Below, in pieces: positions 37,756-46,565 of a stretch of DNA of 64,000 nucleotides. Position numbers and translations under genes: made by a program. The stretch lies in assembly GCF_016756595.1 (NCBI RefSeq), contig NZ_AP023260.1, positions 107,754-171,753 on the forward strand, read 5' to 3'. Each line of letters starts with the position of its first letter. The stretch's first letter is position 1. The notes below the pieces were generated by a model. It saw only the letters and a program-made list of their open reading frames with translations. It was not told the DNA's origin and searched no databases. The DNA comes from Mesorhizobium sp. L-2-11 (GTDB lineage Bacteria; Pseudomonadota; Alphaproteobacteria; Rhizobiales; Rhizobiaceae).

Positions 37756-38743
37756 CCTTTGCAGGACCGTTGGCCACCCGCGTGAACCAGTGGCGGCGCA
37801 CGACGCCGCGCGCCTGAAGCTCATCGAGCCAGGCGCGGGCGCGCTCCGGTGTCTGTGTGACGGAAAAGCAGACCGGCCCCATGCTGCTCATGCCGATGGC
37901 GTCGATGCCATTGTCGCGGGCGTTCGTGACGACGTGCTTCAGGTTCTCGTTCTGAAGGGCGATCTGGCGGCCCTTGAAATAGCTTTCGAAGGTGATGGCG
38001 TTGAGTGCATTGCAGAATGCTCCATAGTCCTGGTCGAGCACGGCGGGAGCAAGGTTCATCAGTACAATGTGGGCGGTGCGGCGGGTCTCCTCGATCGGGA
38101 TCGGCAACGTCGACTGGAAGAACTTCAGTTCCGCATCGCCGTGGATGTGTCGTCCGGCCGGCAGGATCATCAGCAGCGGCCAGCTGGGGAAAGCTGCCGA
38201 GATCAGCACCGGCGGCCGGCGGCCAGCCCCCGCATAGCGGCTTGGCAAGAGATATTTGTTGGGCGCTTCGGCAAAGCCCGGCGGCGTTGCGTGGCCGCCG
38301 TCGACAAGGAAGCCGCCGCGGTCGATCAGGTTGACCGTGCCCCCGGACGTGCCGGCACGCCCGGCGATGCCAGCCAGGCGGTCTGTGGTGACGTCCAGGC
38401 CATGGGCGGCCGCGAACGCCTTGCCGATCGACAGCAGGGTGTTGGTCTTGGAGCCGAACCCGGAATGGGTCGGTATGGGTCGATCGACGACGATTCTGAC
38501 ATGCCCGCCGCCGAGCTCGCGGCGCAGCTTTCCGAGATAGTCGCTAATGTGCTCACGGTACTCCGATCCTGCATCATCGACCTCGACGATGTCGCGGTCG
38601 CTCGCACAAACGCGGCAAGCAAAGCTTGGATCCTCGATCACCATGGAGGCCATTCCGTTCTTCCTGCCGGTCGCTCCCGTCAGATCGATCAAGGTGAAAG
38701 AGAGGCGGCATGGAGATTCGATGGCGATCGGCTGGAAGGACAT
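37712..38743 (-). CDS. Beta-ribofuranosylaminobenzene phosphate synthase-like (GHMP fold) protein
   Basis: 343 residues. The GHMP-type loop PTHSGFGSKTNTLLSIGKAF lies near residue 110. It is followed by the strongly RFAP-synthase-like GRAGTSGGTVNLIDRGGFLV then DGGH, and the C-terminal IGMSSMGPVCFSVT. RFAP synthases couple PRPP to 4-aminobenzoate with loss of CO2, making a C-riboside for methanopterin. The homologues ForT and PyfQ do the same on an aminopyrazole in formycin and pyrazofurin synthesis. Together with purC and purH paralogues this is the key hint for a C-nucleoside pathway. The gene starts 18 bases after the ligase gene on the same strand. Confidence 0.85.
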   Translation of the reverse strand: MSFQPIAIESPCRLSFTLIDLTGATGRKNGMASMVIEDPSFACRVCASDRDIVEVDDAGSEYREHISDYLGKLRRELGGGHVRIVVDRPIPTHSGFGSKTNTLLSIGKAFAAAHGLDVTTDRLAGIAGRAGTSGGTVNLIDRGGFLVDGGHATPPGFAEAPNKYLLPSRYAGAGRRPPVLISAAFPSWPLLMILPAGRHIHGDAELKFFQSTLPIPIEETRRTAHIVLMNLAPAVLDQDYGAFCNALNAITFESYFKGRQIALQNENLKHVVTNARDNGIDAIGMSSMGPVCFSVTQTPERARAWLDELQARGVVRRHWFTRVANGPAKVTQLPVAAEQARTG

Positions 38744-38761
38744 GGCTGGTTTCCCGCGAAA

Positions 38762-40240
38762 TCAGATCTTGATCACGATGGGTTCGTTCAGGCCCTCTGG
38801 CGGCCTAAAGTCGAATTCGAGGGCGACCTCGCCACGGTCCATGGCGCCGCCGAGCGTGGTCCCTTCGACGTCGCGAAGCTGCTGGGTGATGGTCTCGGCG
38901 ATCGCTCGCGTCCGCTCGCGAAAACAGTGGGGCGCATAGCGCAGTTCGATGGCGATCCGCAGTGCTATCTTGCCGGCGTCGCCTTCACTTGCCTTCACGG
39001 CCATGACAGGCAGCGAGCCAATGGTCCGGTCCTTGGCGACTCGCACATTGGCGAACCAATCATAGAGGCGGATATCGGCGATCGGGGACAGGATTTCGTT
39101 CAGCGGCCCTGAGAACAACAGCCATTCGCGTTTGCCGTTCAGCTTGCGGCTGATGGCGTTCTTCTGCTTGCCGAGGAAGCGGAAGGTCATGCTCGACAGA
39201 TCGTCACGGCGTGTGCGCCAGACCAGATCGCCGGTGTCGTAGCGGATCAACGGCTGCATTTGTATCCACGGCGCGAGGCCGGTGAGCACCAGGCGGCCGA
39301 CACCTTCCTCGACCGGCTTGCCGTCGTCATCGACGACCTCGCCGATGATCTGCGGGTCAAGCACGAATTCCTCGCTGCTGCCGAGACGCGAGGCGCCGCC
39401 AACGAATTCAGTCAGCGTGAAGCGGTCGTTGAGGATCGCGCCCCAGGCATCGGCCAAGAAGTCACGCCAATGGCTAGCGACGAGGTTGCCCGTGATGTTG
39501 ACGGATTGCAGCCCGAATCCGCGCGGATCGATGCCTTGCTCCATCAGGAAACTGGTGAAGAAGAGAATGTGGTGCTCCAGTCCCGACAGCACCGATATGC
39601 GATCATTGTGGCCGGGAATACGGTACCTGGTTCTGAGCACGCGCACCGCATCGCGGATCAGCGTGTCGTCGGTGACGCCACCATGGAAGGTCTTGCCGAA
39701 ACCGGGAATCGGCAGCGGCATACCATGGTTGACATTTGGAAACGACAAACCGAGCGGCATCTTGGCGAACATCTTGCGCAGCGGCGCAAACATGCTGCCG
39801 AAATAGTCGCCGATGAAGGCGACTTCCGCATAGGATTTATAGACCTCGAGCGGCGTGCCGGTGGTGCCGGAGCTATGGCATATCTGGCGCAACTCCAACC
39901 TGTCGGAAACCATGGATTCGTGGTTTTCGACGACAGTCGTACGATCGATGACCGGCAAAGCAGACAAATCGACGGGGTCGCCTGGCGTGATCGGCGGGAG
40001 TTCGGCATAGGCCGAATGCTCCCGATAGTAGCGCGAGTTGGCGCGGGCCTCGCGCAGCGTATAGCGCGCCAGCCAGTCGTGCAGACAATTCAGCGTCGCG
40101 CGGTGCAAGGCGGATGCGCCGCTGGACCTGTAGAACAGTTCGGGAAGCGCCGTCGCCGATGGTGTTTCGACCATAGACAGGCGGCGTACGAGTTCGCCGG
40201 CGTAAGTCTCTGGCGACGGTTTCGTGGATATCTCCGTCAT
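38762..40240 (-). CDS. PaaK-like AMP-forming adenylate ligase
   Basis: About 492 residues. It has the phosphate loop SSGTTGTPLEVYKSY near residue 123 and the phenylacetate-CoA-ligase pattern (LTEFVGGASRLGSSEE, LIRYDTGDLVWRT). The family activates carboxylic acids as acyl-AMP and usually forms a CoA or amide bond. It lies between the repeat-peptide gene and the RFAP-synthase-like gene on the same strand, so the three are likely one operon. The acid it activates is unknown. The start is ambiguous between 40240 and 40291 (longer frame). Confidence 0.85.
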   Translation of the reverse strand: MTEISTKPSPETYAGELVRRLSMVETPSATALPELFYRSSGASALHRATLNCLHDWLARYTLREARANSRYYREHSAYAELPPITPGDPVDLSALPVIDRTTVVENHESMVSDRLELRQICHSSGTTGTPLEVYKSYAEVAFIGDYFGSMFAPLRKMFAKMPLGLSFPNVNHGMPLPIPGFGKTFHGGVTDDTLIRDAVRVLRTRYRIPGHNDRISVLSGLEHHILFFTSFLMEQGIDPRGFGLQSVNITGNLVASHWRDFLADAWGAILNDRFTLTEFVGGASRLGSSEEFVLDPQIIGEVVDDDGKPVEEGVGRLVLTGLAPWIQMQPLIRYDTGDLVWRTRRDDLSSMTFRFLGKQKNAISRKLNGKREWLLFSGPLNEILSPIADIRLYDWFANVRVAKDRTIGSLPVMAVKASEGDAGKIALRIAIELRYAPHCFRERTRAIAETITQQLRDVEGTTLGGAMDRGEVALEFDFRPPEGLNEPIVIKI

Positions 40241-40545
40241 GCGGATCAGCCCCCGGGAATCATCTGGCAGGTTCGCTTGGTGAAGAAACAAAAATCGAGC
40301 AGCCTACTGAATCCGCCCGCACACCGAAAATTTGCGCATGGCGGACCCCACGGTGCAATGGTTCCGATCGCGGACGACGCCGCACGAACAACCAAAGATT
40401 TCAGTCACGCCGGAACGGCCGGCGGCGCCAGTCGTGTGTCAAGGGCAAACGCCTGAAATGCTGCCATAATATTTGGACGTTGCTGCTTTGCCATCCAGTG
40501 CACGACAGGAAATCTGTCCACCGGCGTTCCTGCATGCTATGATGA
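40241..40545 (-). other. Gap between repeat-peptide and ligase genes
   Basis: About 300 bases with no supportable gene. It contains an imperfect palindrome around GCCGGAACGGCCGGCGGC (about 40417). This could attenuate read-through from the peptide gene into the ligase gene, but there is no T run. Confidence 0.35.
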
Positions 40546-40797
40546 TTAACGGCCGAACCGGAAGGTTCCTGGTATTCCCGCCTCTGAGGCGGCTTCCGCT
40601 GCCGCTTCCGACGCCGCCTCGGAGGCGACCTCACTGGCAGCTTCGCTGGCGGCTTCCATCGAAGCTTCGGCAGCCGACTCGGCCGACACTTCGGCCGAGA
40701 CTTCGGACGTCAGGTCCGCAGCCAGCTTCGACGCCGAGGTCTTGTCCAATTTCTGCGCAACCAGAGTGTCAGTAACCCATTTCACGACTTCTTCCAT
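40546..40797 (-). CDS. 83-residue Glu/Ala/Ser tetrad-repeat peptide
   Basis: The ATG at 40797 is preceded by AGGAGG at ideal distance, one of the strongest ribosome binding sites in the window. Residues 1-33 (MEEVVKWVTDTLVAQKLDKT...) look like an ordinary helical leader. Residues about 32-72 are about ten near-perfect tetrads of the form E-A/V-A/S-S/A, an acidic helix with Glu on one face. The last ten residues, GIPGTFRFGR, break the pattern. It heads the ligase and RFAP-synthase-like operon. No family is recognised. A carrier or precursor peptide, or a scaffold, fits the context. Low-complexity composition makes chance homology meaningless. Confidence 0.75.
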   Translation of the reverse strand: MEEVVKWVTDTLVAQKLDKTSASKLAADLTSEVSAEVSAESAAEASMEAASEAASEVASEAASEAAAEAASEAGIPGTFRFGR

Positions 40798-41297
40798 GAC
40801 TTCCTCCTAATGTTAGGCGGAAGTAGCATACATCTTCCATATGTCTCTAGCAACCGGCCATGTTTGGAATAAAAGCTTTCTTTTTAAGCAAATAAGCCAT
40901 AGCTGAAAAGTCGACATGAAGTGCAGACGATCAGCGAAGTGATTGTGTTCATTTAGTTTTCTGTTATCGATGCTTTTGTAGTACCTTCTAATCATAACCG
41001 GTTTGCGACAGCGTTGGCGTTTCCAGCGTGGCTGAAGAATCCGCTGGCAAGGCAGGACCGTGCGCCGGATGCCAGCGCCCTGGCACGATGATAGCCTTTG
41101 CTCGCTAACCTCCTGCAACGCCCGCAAAATCGATGAGCGAGCTCGACGGCGCGGCCGGAGGCAGGTTTGGGGGCGCGCCCGGCTGAAATAGATTTTTTCG
41201 ACGCAGATCAATTATTCATGAAACGGGTTGCACGTGCTAAGATCATCTACGACGGTGTAAATGTTGTCCAAATACCGCAACTGGTCAGGAGGCACAG
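40798..41297. promoter_or_regulatory. Divergent upstream region of the repeat-peptide and THI5-like genes
   Basis: About 500 bases between two divergent genes that both have strong ribosome binding sites. The first 200 bases next to the peptide gene are AT-rich (AATAAAAGCTTTCTTTTTAAGC near 40868). This suggests a strong minus-strand promoter. No specific operator, nod box or NifA site was recognised. Confidence 0.4.
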
Positions 41298-42212
41298 ATG
41301 TTAAGGAGCGTTGTGAGTGAAGGGCGAGGCGTATCGACCGTTTTTGCGCTACCCTGGCTTGTTGCCAGGGACTGCGGTTTCTTCGAGGAAGAAGGGATAA
41401 AGGTCGAGTTTCGCGAAAACCGGCAGCGACAGGAATTGCCGCTGACATCGATTGACCCAAAGCAGGTGGATTCCATCCGCACCCATTCGCCTTTCGAGGA
41501 CGGCGAGGTCAACATCTACCGGGCCTGCGAATGGGGTCAGATCCGTCGGGCCTTCGACAGCCGGCGTGGCGGCAAGGTGATCGGCAAGCGTTCTTCGGTT
41601 GCGGTCATGGCAATCGTGTCGGCGCCCGGTTCACGCTACACCTATCCGCAGACGCTGAGGAATGCGCCGATCTCGGTCAGCTATCACAACGGCAACCACT
41701 ACGCGACGCTGCAAATGCTCGAAGGCTTTCTGCAGCGCTCTGAAATTGAAGTGATCGGCCAGCATCACGTCGACGGTTACAAGGCAGTGCAGAATGGCGA
41801 GGTCGCTGCCATCGCCTTGACGGAACCCTGGCTGACTGTCGCCGAGAAGCAAGGATTTCAGAAGATCATCGAGACGCATTATTCCGGATCGGAGATTGCC
41901 GGTCCCGAGATCGACGACGAAACCTATGCCGCCCTGCGGCGCGCCGAGATCAAGGCAATCCATGTCATCAACAAGGACAGGAGGAAGTGGCTGCACTATC
42001 TCATCGAGGCGCTGCCCGAGGATGTGCGCGGCACGATCACGCCAGACGACTTTTATCTTCCCCGCCTGCGCTTCGTCGAGCCGGAACCCTATACGCGCGA
42101 TGAGTTCGAGCGCGCCTACGCATGGATGCAAAGCTGGGATCTGATTGCCGGCGGCGCCTCATATGACGACGTTGTCGACAACCGTATCGCCGCGAGCGAA
42201 CTCAGAATCTGA
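41298..42212 (+). CDS. THI5/NMT1-type periplasmic-binding-fold protein without signal peptide
   Basis: 304 residues, ATG at 41298 with AGGAGG upstream. The pattern VFALPWLVARDCGFFEEEGI, ISVSYHNGNHYATLQMLEGF, GEVAAIALTEPWLTVAEKQG is that of NMT1/SsuA-like binding proteins and of related decarboxylases. There is no signal peptide, lipobox or membrane segment, and no permease or ATPase gene nearby. An enzyme role in the cytoplasm is therefore more likely than transport. Yeast THI5 builds a pyrimidine from PLP and histidine, but its Cys-rich motif is not seen here. Confidence 0.72.
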   Translation: MLRSVVSEGRGVSTVFALPWLVARDCGFFEEEGIKVEFRENRQRQELPLTSIDPKQVDSIRTHSPFEDGEVNIYRACEWGQIRRAFDSRRGGKVIGKRSSVAVMAIVSAPGSRYTYPQTLRNAPISVSYHNGNHYATLQMLEGFLQRSEIEVIGQHHVDGYKAVQNGEVAAIALTEPWLTVAEKQGFQKIIETHYSGSEIAGPEIDDETYAALRRAEIKAIHVINKDRRKWLHYLIEALPEDVRGTITPDDFYLPRLRFVEPEPYTRDEFERAYAWMQSWDLIAGGASYDDVVDNRIAASELRI

Positions 42213-42365
42213 CCGCGGCGAAAACGGCGCAGTTGCGCTCCTGCATATCGGCGGCCGGGTGCACTGCCCGCAGGGCAGAAAATTGCGCCCAGTCCCGGCG
42301 GCTGGCAACGCCGCGCCACCGGACGGACCGGTCGGCGCCGCCGCAAAGATCAAAAGAGACAGAAC

Positions 42366-43088
42366 ATGAGCAAGGACGTCGAGAAGAGGCTGGTCGTCGG
42401 CATGGACGGTGACGACACCTTGTGGCACAACGAGAACATATTGTGGTCCGCCGAGCAGAAATTCCAGCAAGTCCTGCTCCACTACCTGTCCGCGGAGGAT
42501 CTGAGTCACAGGCTGTATGAAACCGAAATGCGCAATCTCTCGCTGTTCGGATATGGCGCAAAGGGCTTTGTTCTGTCCATGATCGAGACGGCGATAGAAG
42601 TGACCGACGGTCGCATCGCAGTCGCTGACATTCAGTCCCTCGTCGACCTTCTCAAGGAGATCATCTGGCATCCGGTGCATCTCATCGACAGTGCGGCACA
42701 CGTGGTGGAAGAGCTGTCGCGGAGCTACAGGCTGATTCTCATTTCTAAAGGCGAGCTCTTCCACCAGGAGCACAAGGTGGCGAGTTCCGGCTTGGCCGAC
42801 TTCTTCAGCGCCGTCGAGATCGTTTCGGAAAAGGACCAATCCGTCTATGCGCGAATTCTGACGAAGTATGATGTCGACCCGTCGAACTTCGTCATGGTGG
42901 GGAATTCGCTGCGCTCCGACATCGACCCGATCCTGAAACTCGGCGCGCGCGCCATACACGTCCCATACGAGATCACCTGGAAGCATGAGGGCCAAAGCTC
43001 ACTCGACCCCAAGAACCGCACCTATGTCCTGTGTAATTCGCTCACAGAGGTCGCACACGCCCTCCGCGAGATGGAAAGCATGGATTGA
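42366..43088 (+). CDS. HAD-superfamily phosphatase
   Basis: 240 residues. Motif I is VVGMDGDDTLWHNEN (first Asp is the nucleophile), motif II lies in LILISKGE, and motif IV is MVGNSLRSDIDP. A helical cap of about 100 residues lies between I and II. A 5'-nucleotidase or sugar phosphatase function is plausible, for example releasing a free nucleoside at the end of a pathway. It follows the THI5-like gene by 153 bases on the same strand. Confidence 0.88.
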   Translation: MSKDVEKRLVVGMDGDDTLWHNENILWSAEQKFQQVLLHYLSAEDLSHRLYETEMRNLSLFGYGAKGFVLSMIETAIEVTDGRIAVADIQSLVDLLKEIIWHPVHLIDSAAHVVEELSRSYRLILISKGELFHQEHKVASSGLADFFSAVEIVSEKDQSVYARILTKYDVDPSNFVMVGNSLRSDIDPILKLGARAIHVPYEITWKHEGQSSLDPKNRTYVLCNSLTEVAHALREMESMD

Positions 43089-43157
43089 CGTCGGACGCAT
43101 CGACTCGAAAATCGGAATCGATTTCCGGAAAAGCAACGATGCGCAGATCCAATGTTG

Positions 43158-44738
43158 TTAGAGCGAACCTTGTGTGCCCAGGTGAACGTACGCCGCACCA
43201 AGCTTGCTGCCAGGACGCGGCTCGCGCAGCGACGCAAGCGCGGCGGGTGCATGGCGATAGACCGATCTGAAATAGGCGTCATAGAAGGCCTGGTCTTCTG
43301 GCACCGGCAGGATCGTTGTCCTTGGCAGGGCAAGTGCTGCCAGAGCGCTGTCGAGATCGGCATAGACGCCGGCGCCGAGCCCGGCCATCAACGCGGCTCC
43401 GAGGCTGGTGGCATCTTCCACGTCGATGATATCGATCGGCGTTCCCGAGACCGAGGCTTTGATGCTCATGCGCAGCAAATTGCGGGTATCGCCGCCAACG
43501 GCGTTGATCCGTCGTATCGCGCCAACCTCCGGCAGCGCGGCAAGCGCCTCGATGCATAGCCGGGCCTCATAGGCCAGACCTTCGAGAATGGCGCGAAACA
43601 TTGCGCCGGGATCGGCAGCCATGCTCAGCCCCCAGAACGAGCCATTGGCGTGCGGGCTGGGATGCGGTGCCGATCCCAGCGCGAGCTGTGGGCGGAAGCA
43701 GACGCCACGACTGCCGATCGGTATGGCTGCCGCAGTAGCGATCAGCGGTTCATGTGCGATCCCGCCCAGTATGGTCTGGCGGAACCATTCGATCGAGGCG
43801 CCGGCCGTGAACACGCCACCGAGAACATAGTGACGCGGCCGTCCGGCCGTCAGCACACCCTGGCAGAATCCTTGCCGCCCGAGCATTGCCGAGCGGGACG
43901 GGCTGGTGACGGCAGCCAGCAAGGCTTCGGTGGTTCCGAGCGTCGCCGACAGCATGCCATCGGCCAGCCCGCTGCAGACAAGCGCGCTCATCGCCTGGTC
44001 GTGCCCGCCAACCGCCACGACGCAGGATGCAGGCAGACCCGTCGCCGCCGCGACAGGCTGGCGGATTGTGCCGAGCGGCGCGCCATTGGCTTGCAGTTCA
44101 GGAAATAGATCGGGGCGAAGTCCAGCTTGCTTCAACAGCTCCGTGGCCCATGTCCGCCGCTGCAGGTCGAAGACACCGGTGCGACAGGCCAGGCTCGACT
44201 CGGCGCAGATTCTGCCGCTCAGCCGAAATGCGAGATAGTCCGCTACATTCAGCCATTGTGCCGGGCGTGCAAACAGGTTGGGCTGCCGCGCCATCAGCCA
44301 AAGCAGCTTGTAGATGCCAAGAATGGGCTCGGGCGGCTGACCGGTGATGCCATACAGCGCATCGGCGCCCAGCCGGCCGACGAAGTCACGGCACTCGGCG
44401 ATGGCTCGCCGGTCGTACCAGGCAATGATCGGCGTGAGCTCTTCACCTTTGGCGCCGATCAGCAGGCCGGCCTCGCCAACGCTGGCGCAGGCGATCCCGC
44501 GCACAAGCGAAGGCTCGGCAATGCCGTCAAGGGCGGCGCGAATAACCGCCAGCGTCGCCGCCCACACCGCCTCGGGTTCGTGATGGGCGCTGTCCGTATC
44601 GGGCCTGATCGTCGGCGTGGCGACCTTGCCGCCAGCGACCAGCGTGCCGTCCGGCGCATAGATGCTTGCCCGGATCTGGGTGGTTCCGAAGTCGATGCCC
44701 ATCAGAAGGGACGGTTGGGATCGCACCTGAAAAGGCAT
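43158..44738 (-). CDS. FGGY-family carbohydrate kinase
   Basis: About 526 residues from the ATG at 44738. It has the N-terminal ATPase phosphate loop MGIDFGTTQIRASIYAPDG, VAVGGHDQAMSALVCSGLAD, and the C-terminal NAVGGDTRNLLRMSIKA. FGGY enzymes phosphorylate sugars such as xylulose, ribulose, erythritol or glycerol. The substrate is unknown. A ribose-like or pentulose substrate could feed PRPP-dependent steps nearby, but this is inference. It is convergent with the HAD gene. Confidence 0.88.
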   Translation of the reverse strand: MPFQVRSQPSLLMGIDFGTTQIRASIYAPDGTLVAGGKVATPTIRPDTDSAHHEPEAVWAATLAVIRAALDGIAEPSLVRGIACASVGEAGLLIGAKGEELTPIIAWYDRRAIAECRDFVGRLGADALYGITGQPPEPILGIYKLLWLMARQPNLFARPAQWLNVADYLAFRLSGRICAESSLACRTGVFDLQRRTWATELLKQAGLRPDLFPELQANGAPLGTIRQPVAAATGLPASCVVAVGGHDQAMSALVCSGLADGMLSATLGTTEALLAAVTSPSRSAMLGRQGFCQGVLTAGRPRHYVLGGVFTAGASIEWFRQTILGGIAHEPLIATAAAIPIGSRGVCFRPQLALGSAPHPSPHANGSFWGLSMAADPGAMFRAILEGLAYEARLCIEALAALPEVGAIRRINAVGGDTRNLLRMSIKASVSGTPIDIIDVEDATSLGAALMAGLGAGVYADLDSALAALALPRTTILPVPEDQAFYDAYFRSVYRHAPAALASLREPRPGSKLGAAYVHLGTQGSL

Positions 44739-45259
44739 TGATTTTCTTACCAAGTTTAGTTGACCATGTCTGCAATCTTCCGGTTTAGGGTCGCGAAAGT
44801 TTCAAATTAGCGAGAACTTGATCAGTATAGGCCGAAACCAACTCCACCGGCGCACGAGAAATCTAGCACCAAAAAAACAGAAGAGATACAGAAGGGATTT
44901 ACGAAAGCTGTCGTCATATGTTAGTAGTCGTCAACTACTTCCAGCAACGAAGTCGCACCTCGGGATCGTCGAGCGACGGAGAGTTTTTGAGTTTCCCGGA
45001 GACTTAGCCGGTGAAGCGAGTTTGTCTATTAGCTTGCCTGCAGGCACTCCTTCTCTGACGTCAAGGAAGATCGGAATACGGCGCTGATGAAGTATGCACG
45101 ACGTCTAAACTGCGCCAACGAGCGGTTGCTGCGAGCTTCACCGGTCTCGATGTTTTTCCCGCCTACGGTTGTCGCGGGGTGATCGGGGCGACAACGGCGC
45201 GTCAGCCTTCAACAAGCATGAAGAAGCCAGGACGTTCAGAAGCGAAGTGAGGTGTTGCG
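44739..45259. other. Divergent intergenic region upstream of the kinase and decarboxylase-like genes
   Basis: About 520 bases, AT-rich on the kinase side, with no supportable gene. A frame at 44818-45087 has chance composition. It should contain promoters for both flanking genes. No defined motif was recognised. Confidence 0.4.
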
Positions 45260-46525
45260 ATGAACTACGATGCGAGGATTTCAAGAAAAGTCTCCGATGG
45301 CGACGGATGGATCAGTCGCTCGGACCTGCAACTGATCGCCGCGGAAGCGGGGACCCCGGTCTTCGTCTACAGCGAAGAACAGCTGCAGAGAAATATCGAC
45401 CGTATCCAGGGTGCCGCGGTCACGGCGGGGATCGACAACAGGGTTGAACTTTATGTGCCGTTCTTTCCCAACTCCAATCCTCACATATTGAAGCCGCTCC
45501 AAGCCGCCGGCATTGGCATATTGCTGCAATTGCCGAGCGAGTACGAGATCCTGCGCAAGTTCGGTTTCGACAAGTTCATCATTTCCCCCGGACATGTCTC
45601 CGACGATGAAATCAGCGCATGGGCCAAGACCGGCCATCCGATGTTCCTTTCGAGCATGGATGAAATCTCACATCTGCTCGCCGTCGATCCCAACGCCTCG
45701 ATCAATATGCGATTCGACAGCCTTGGGTCGGGCAAGCCCGGTATCAAGTACAGTGAATTGACGCCGCTGTCGGAATTGCTGGCCGGGCATGGACGCGATC
45801 TCGACTGCTTCGAACTCTACTGCGGCAGCGGAAATTCCTCCGACGCGATGATCAGCATCATCGAACAAGTGTTCATGATCTTCAAAACCTATTTCCCTAG
45901 GGCCAAGGCGATCAATTTCGCGGGAGGATTCGGCTTCGACTATGAGGGGCGGGCGTATTCGGAAAAGCACTTCAACTGGGAAAAGTACTTCAAGAGGCTG
46001 GGCGAGATCGCCAATCGCTATGGTGTGCCCGCCGATGTGAAGTTTCTGTTCGAGCCGGCACGTGATCTGTTGGCTGATGTCGGCGCGCTGTTGCTCAGCA
46101 TCGAGCGCACCGTCATCAAGCATCCGGGCGCCAATCGCGTCCTAACCAACGGGTCGAGGGTTCTGATGCCGTCGGCACAATATAAGGAACGGCGCCACAA
46201 TGTGCTTTTCCTGGATTCCAACATGGCCGAGATCACGTCGAACCGCATTCCCGCGGCCCTGCGCGGGCGTGGCATCTTGCGGCACGACTATGTGCTTCCC
46301 GGCGACTACATGGTGCCGGAAACACTCGCCGAGGACGACTATCTCGTCATCCTCGACGTCGGTGCCTACTGCGCGACACAGCACATGGAATTCCTGAACA
46401 TTCCGCCAGCCGCCGAAGTGCTGATCGACAAGTCGGGTTCGCCTGCGCTGATCACTGCGCAAGGCAACAAGTTCGACAAATGGCGCAACCTCCTTGACCA
46501 GAAGAAGGAACTGAGACCCAGCTAA
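45260..46525 (+). CDS. Alanine-racemase-fold decarboxylase homologue (LysA/ornithine-decarboxylase type), PLP lysine apparently missing
   Basis: 421 residues of the fold-III decarboxylase family: an N-terminal barrel with PVFVYSEEQLQRNIDRIQ, the Gly-rich phosphate loop (LYCGSGNSSD, AINFAGGFGFDYEG), EPxR (LFEPARDLLADVG), and a C-terminal beta domain (LVILDVGAYCATQHMEF). The family PLP lysine lies in YAxKANxNP; here the segment reads YVPFFPNSNP, so Lys is absent. The CESGD cysteine is replaced by VLPGDYM. Either PLP is not used or another residue replaces Lys. It sits 40 bases upstream of the molybdenum hydroxylase gene and is probably co-transcribed. Confidence 0.85.
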   Translation: MNYDARISRKVSDGDGWISRSDLQLIAAEAGTPVFVYSEEQLQRNIDRIQGAAVTAGIDNRVELYVPFFPNSNPHILKPLQAAGIGILLQLPSEYEILRKFGFDKFIISPGHVSDDEISAWAKTGHPMFLSSMDEISHLLAVDPNASINMRFDSLGSGKPGIKYSELTPLSELLAGHGRDLDCFELYCGSGNSSDAMISIIEQVFMIFKTYFPRAKAINFAGGFGFDYEGRAYSEKHFNWEKYFKRLGEIANRYGVPADVKFLFEPARDLLADVGALLLSIERTVIKHPGANRVLTNGSRVLMPSAQYKERRHNVLFLDSNMAEITSNRIPAALRGRGILRHDYVLPGDYMVPETLAEDDYLVILDVGAYCATQHMEFLNIPPAAEVLIDKSGSPALITAQGNKFDKWRNLLDQKKELRPS

Positions 46526-46565
46526 GCCTGGCCAGAGCCGGCAGCCGTGCGCACGCCGCTTCTAA

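Noticed and set aside
37727..40456. Two long plus-strand frames opposite the RFAP-like and ligase genes
   Set aside because: Antisense shadows in high-GC coding DNA. The minus-strand products match known families throughout.
41080..41110. TGGCAC...TTGCT considered as a sigma-54 promoter
   Set aside because: The spacing between the two blocks is 11 bases instead of 5, so it does not fit a -24/-12 promoter.
40868..41297. Searched by eye for nod-box or NifA-type upstream sites
   Set aside because: No convincing match was seen. A symbiotic regulation claim cannot be supported from this sequence.
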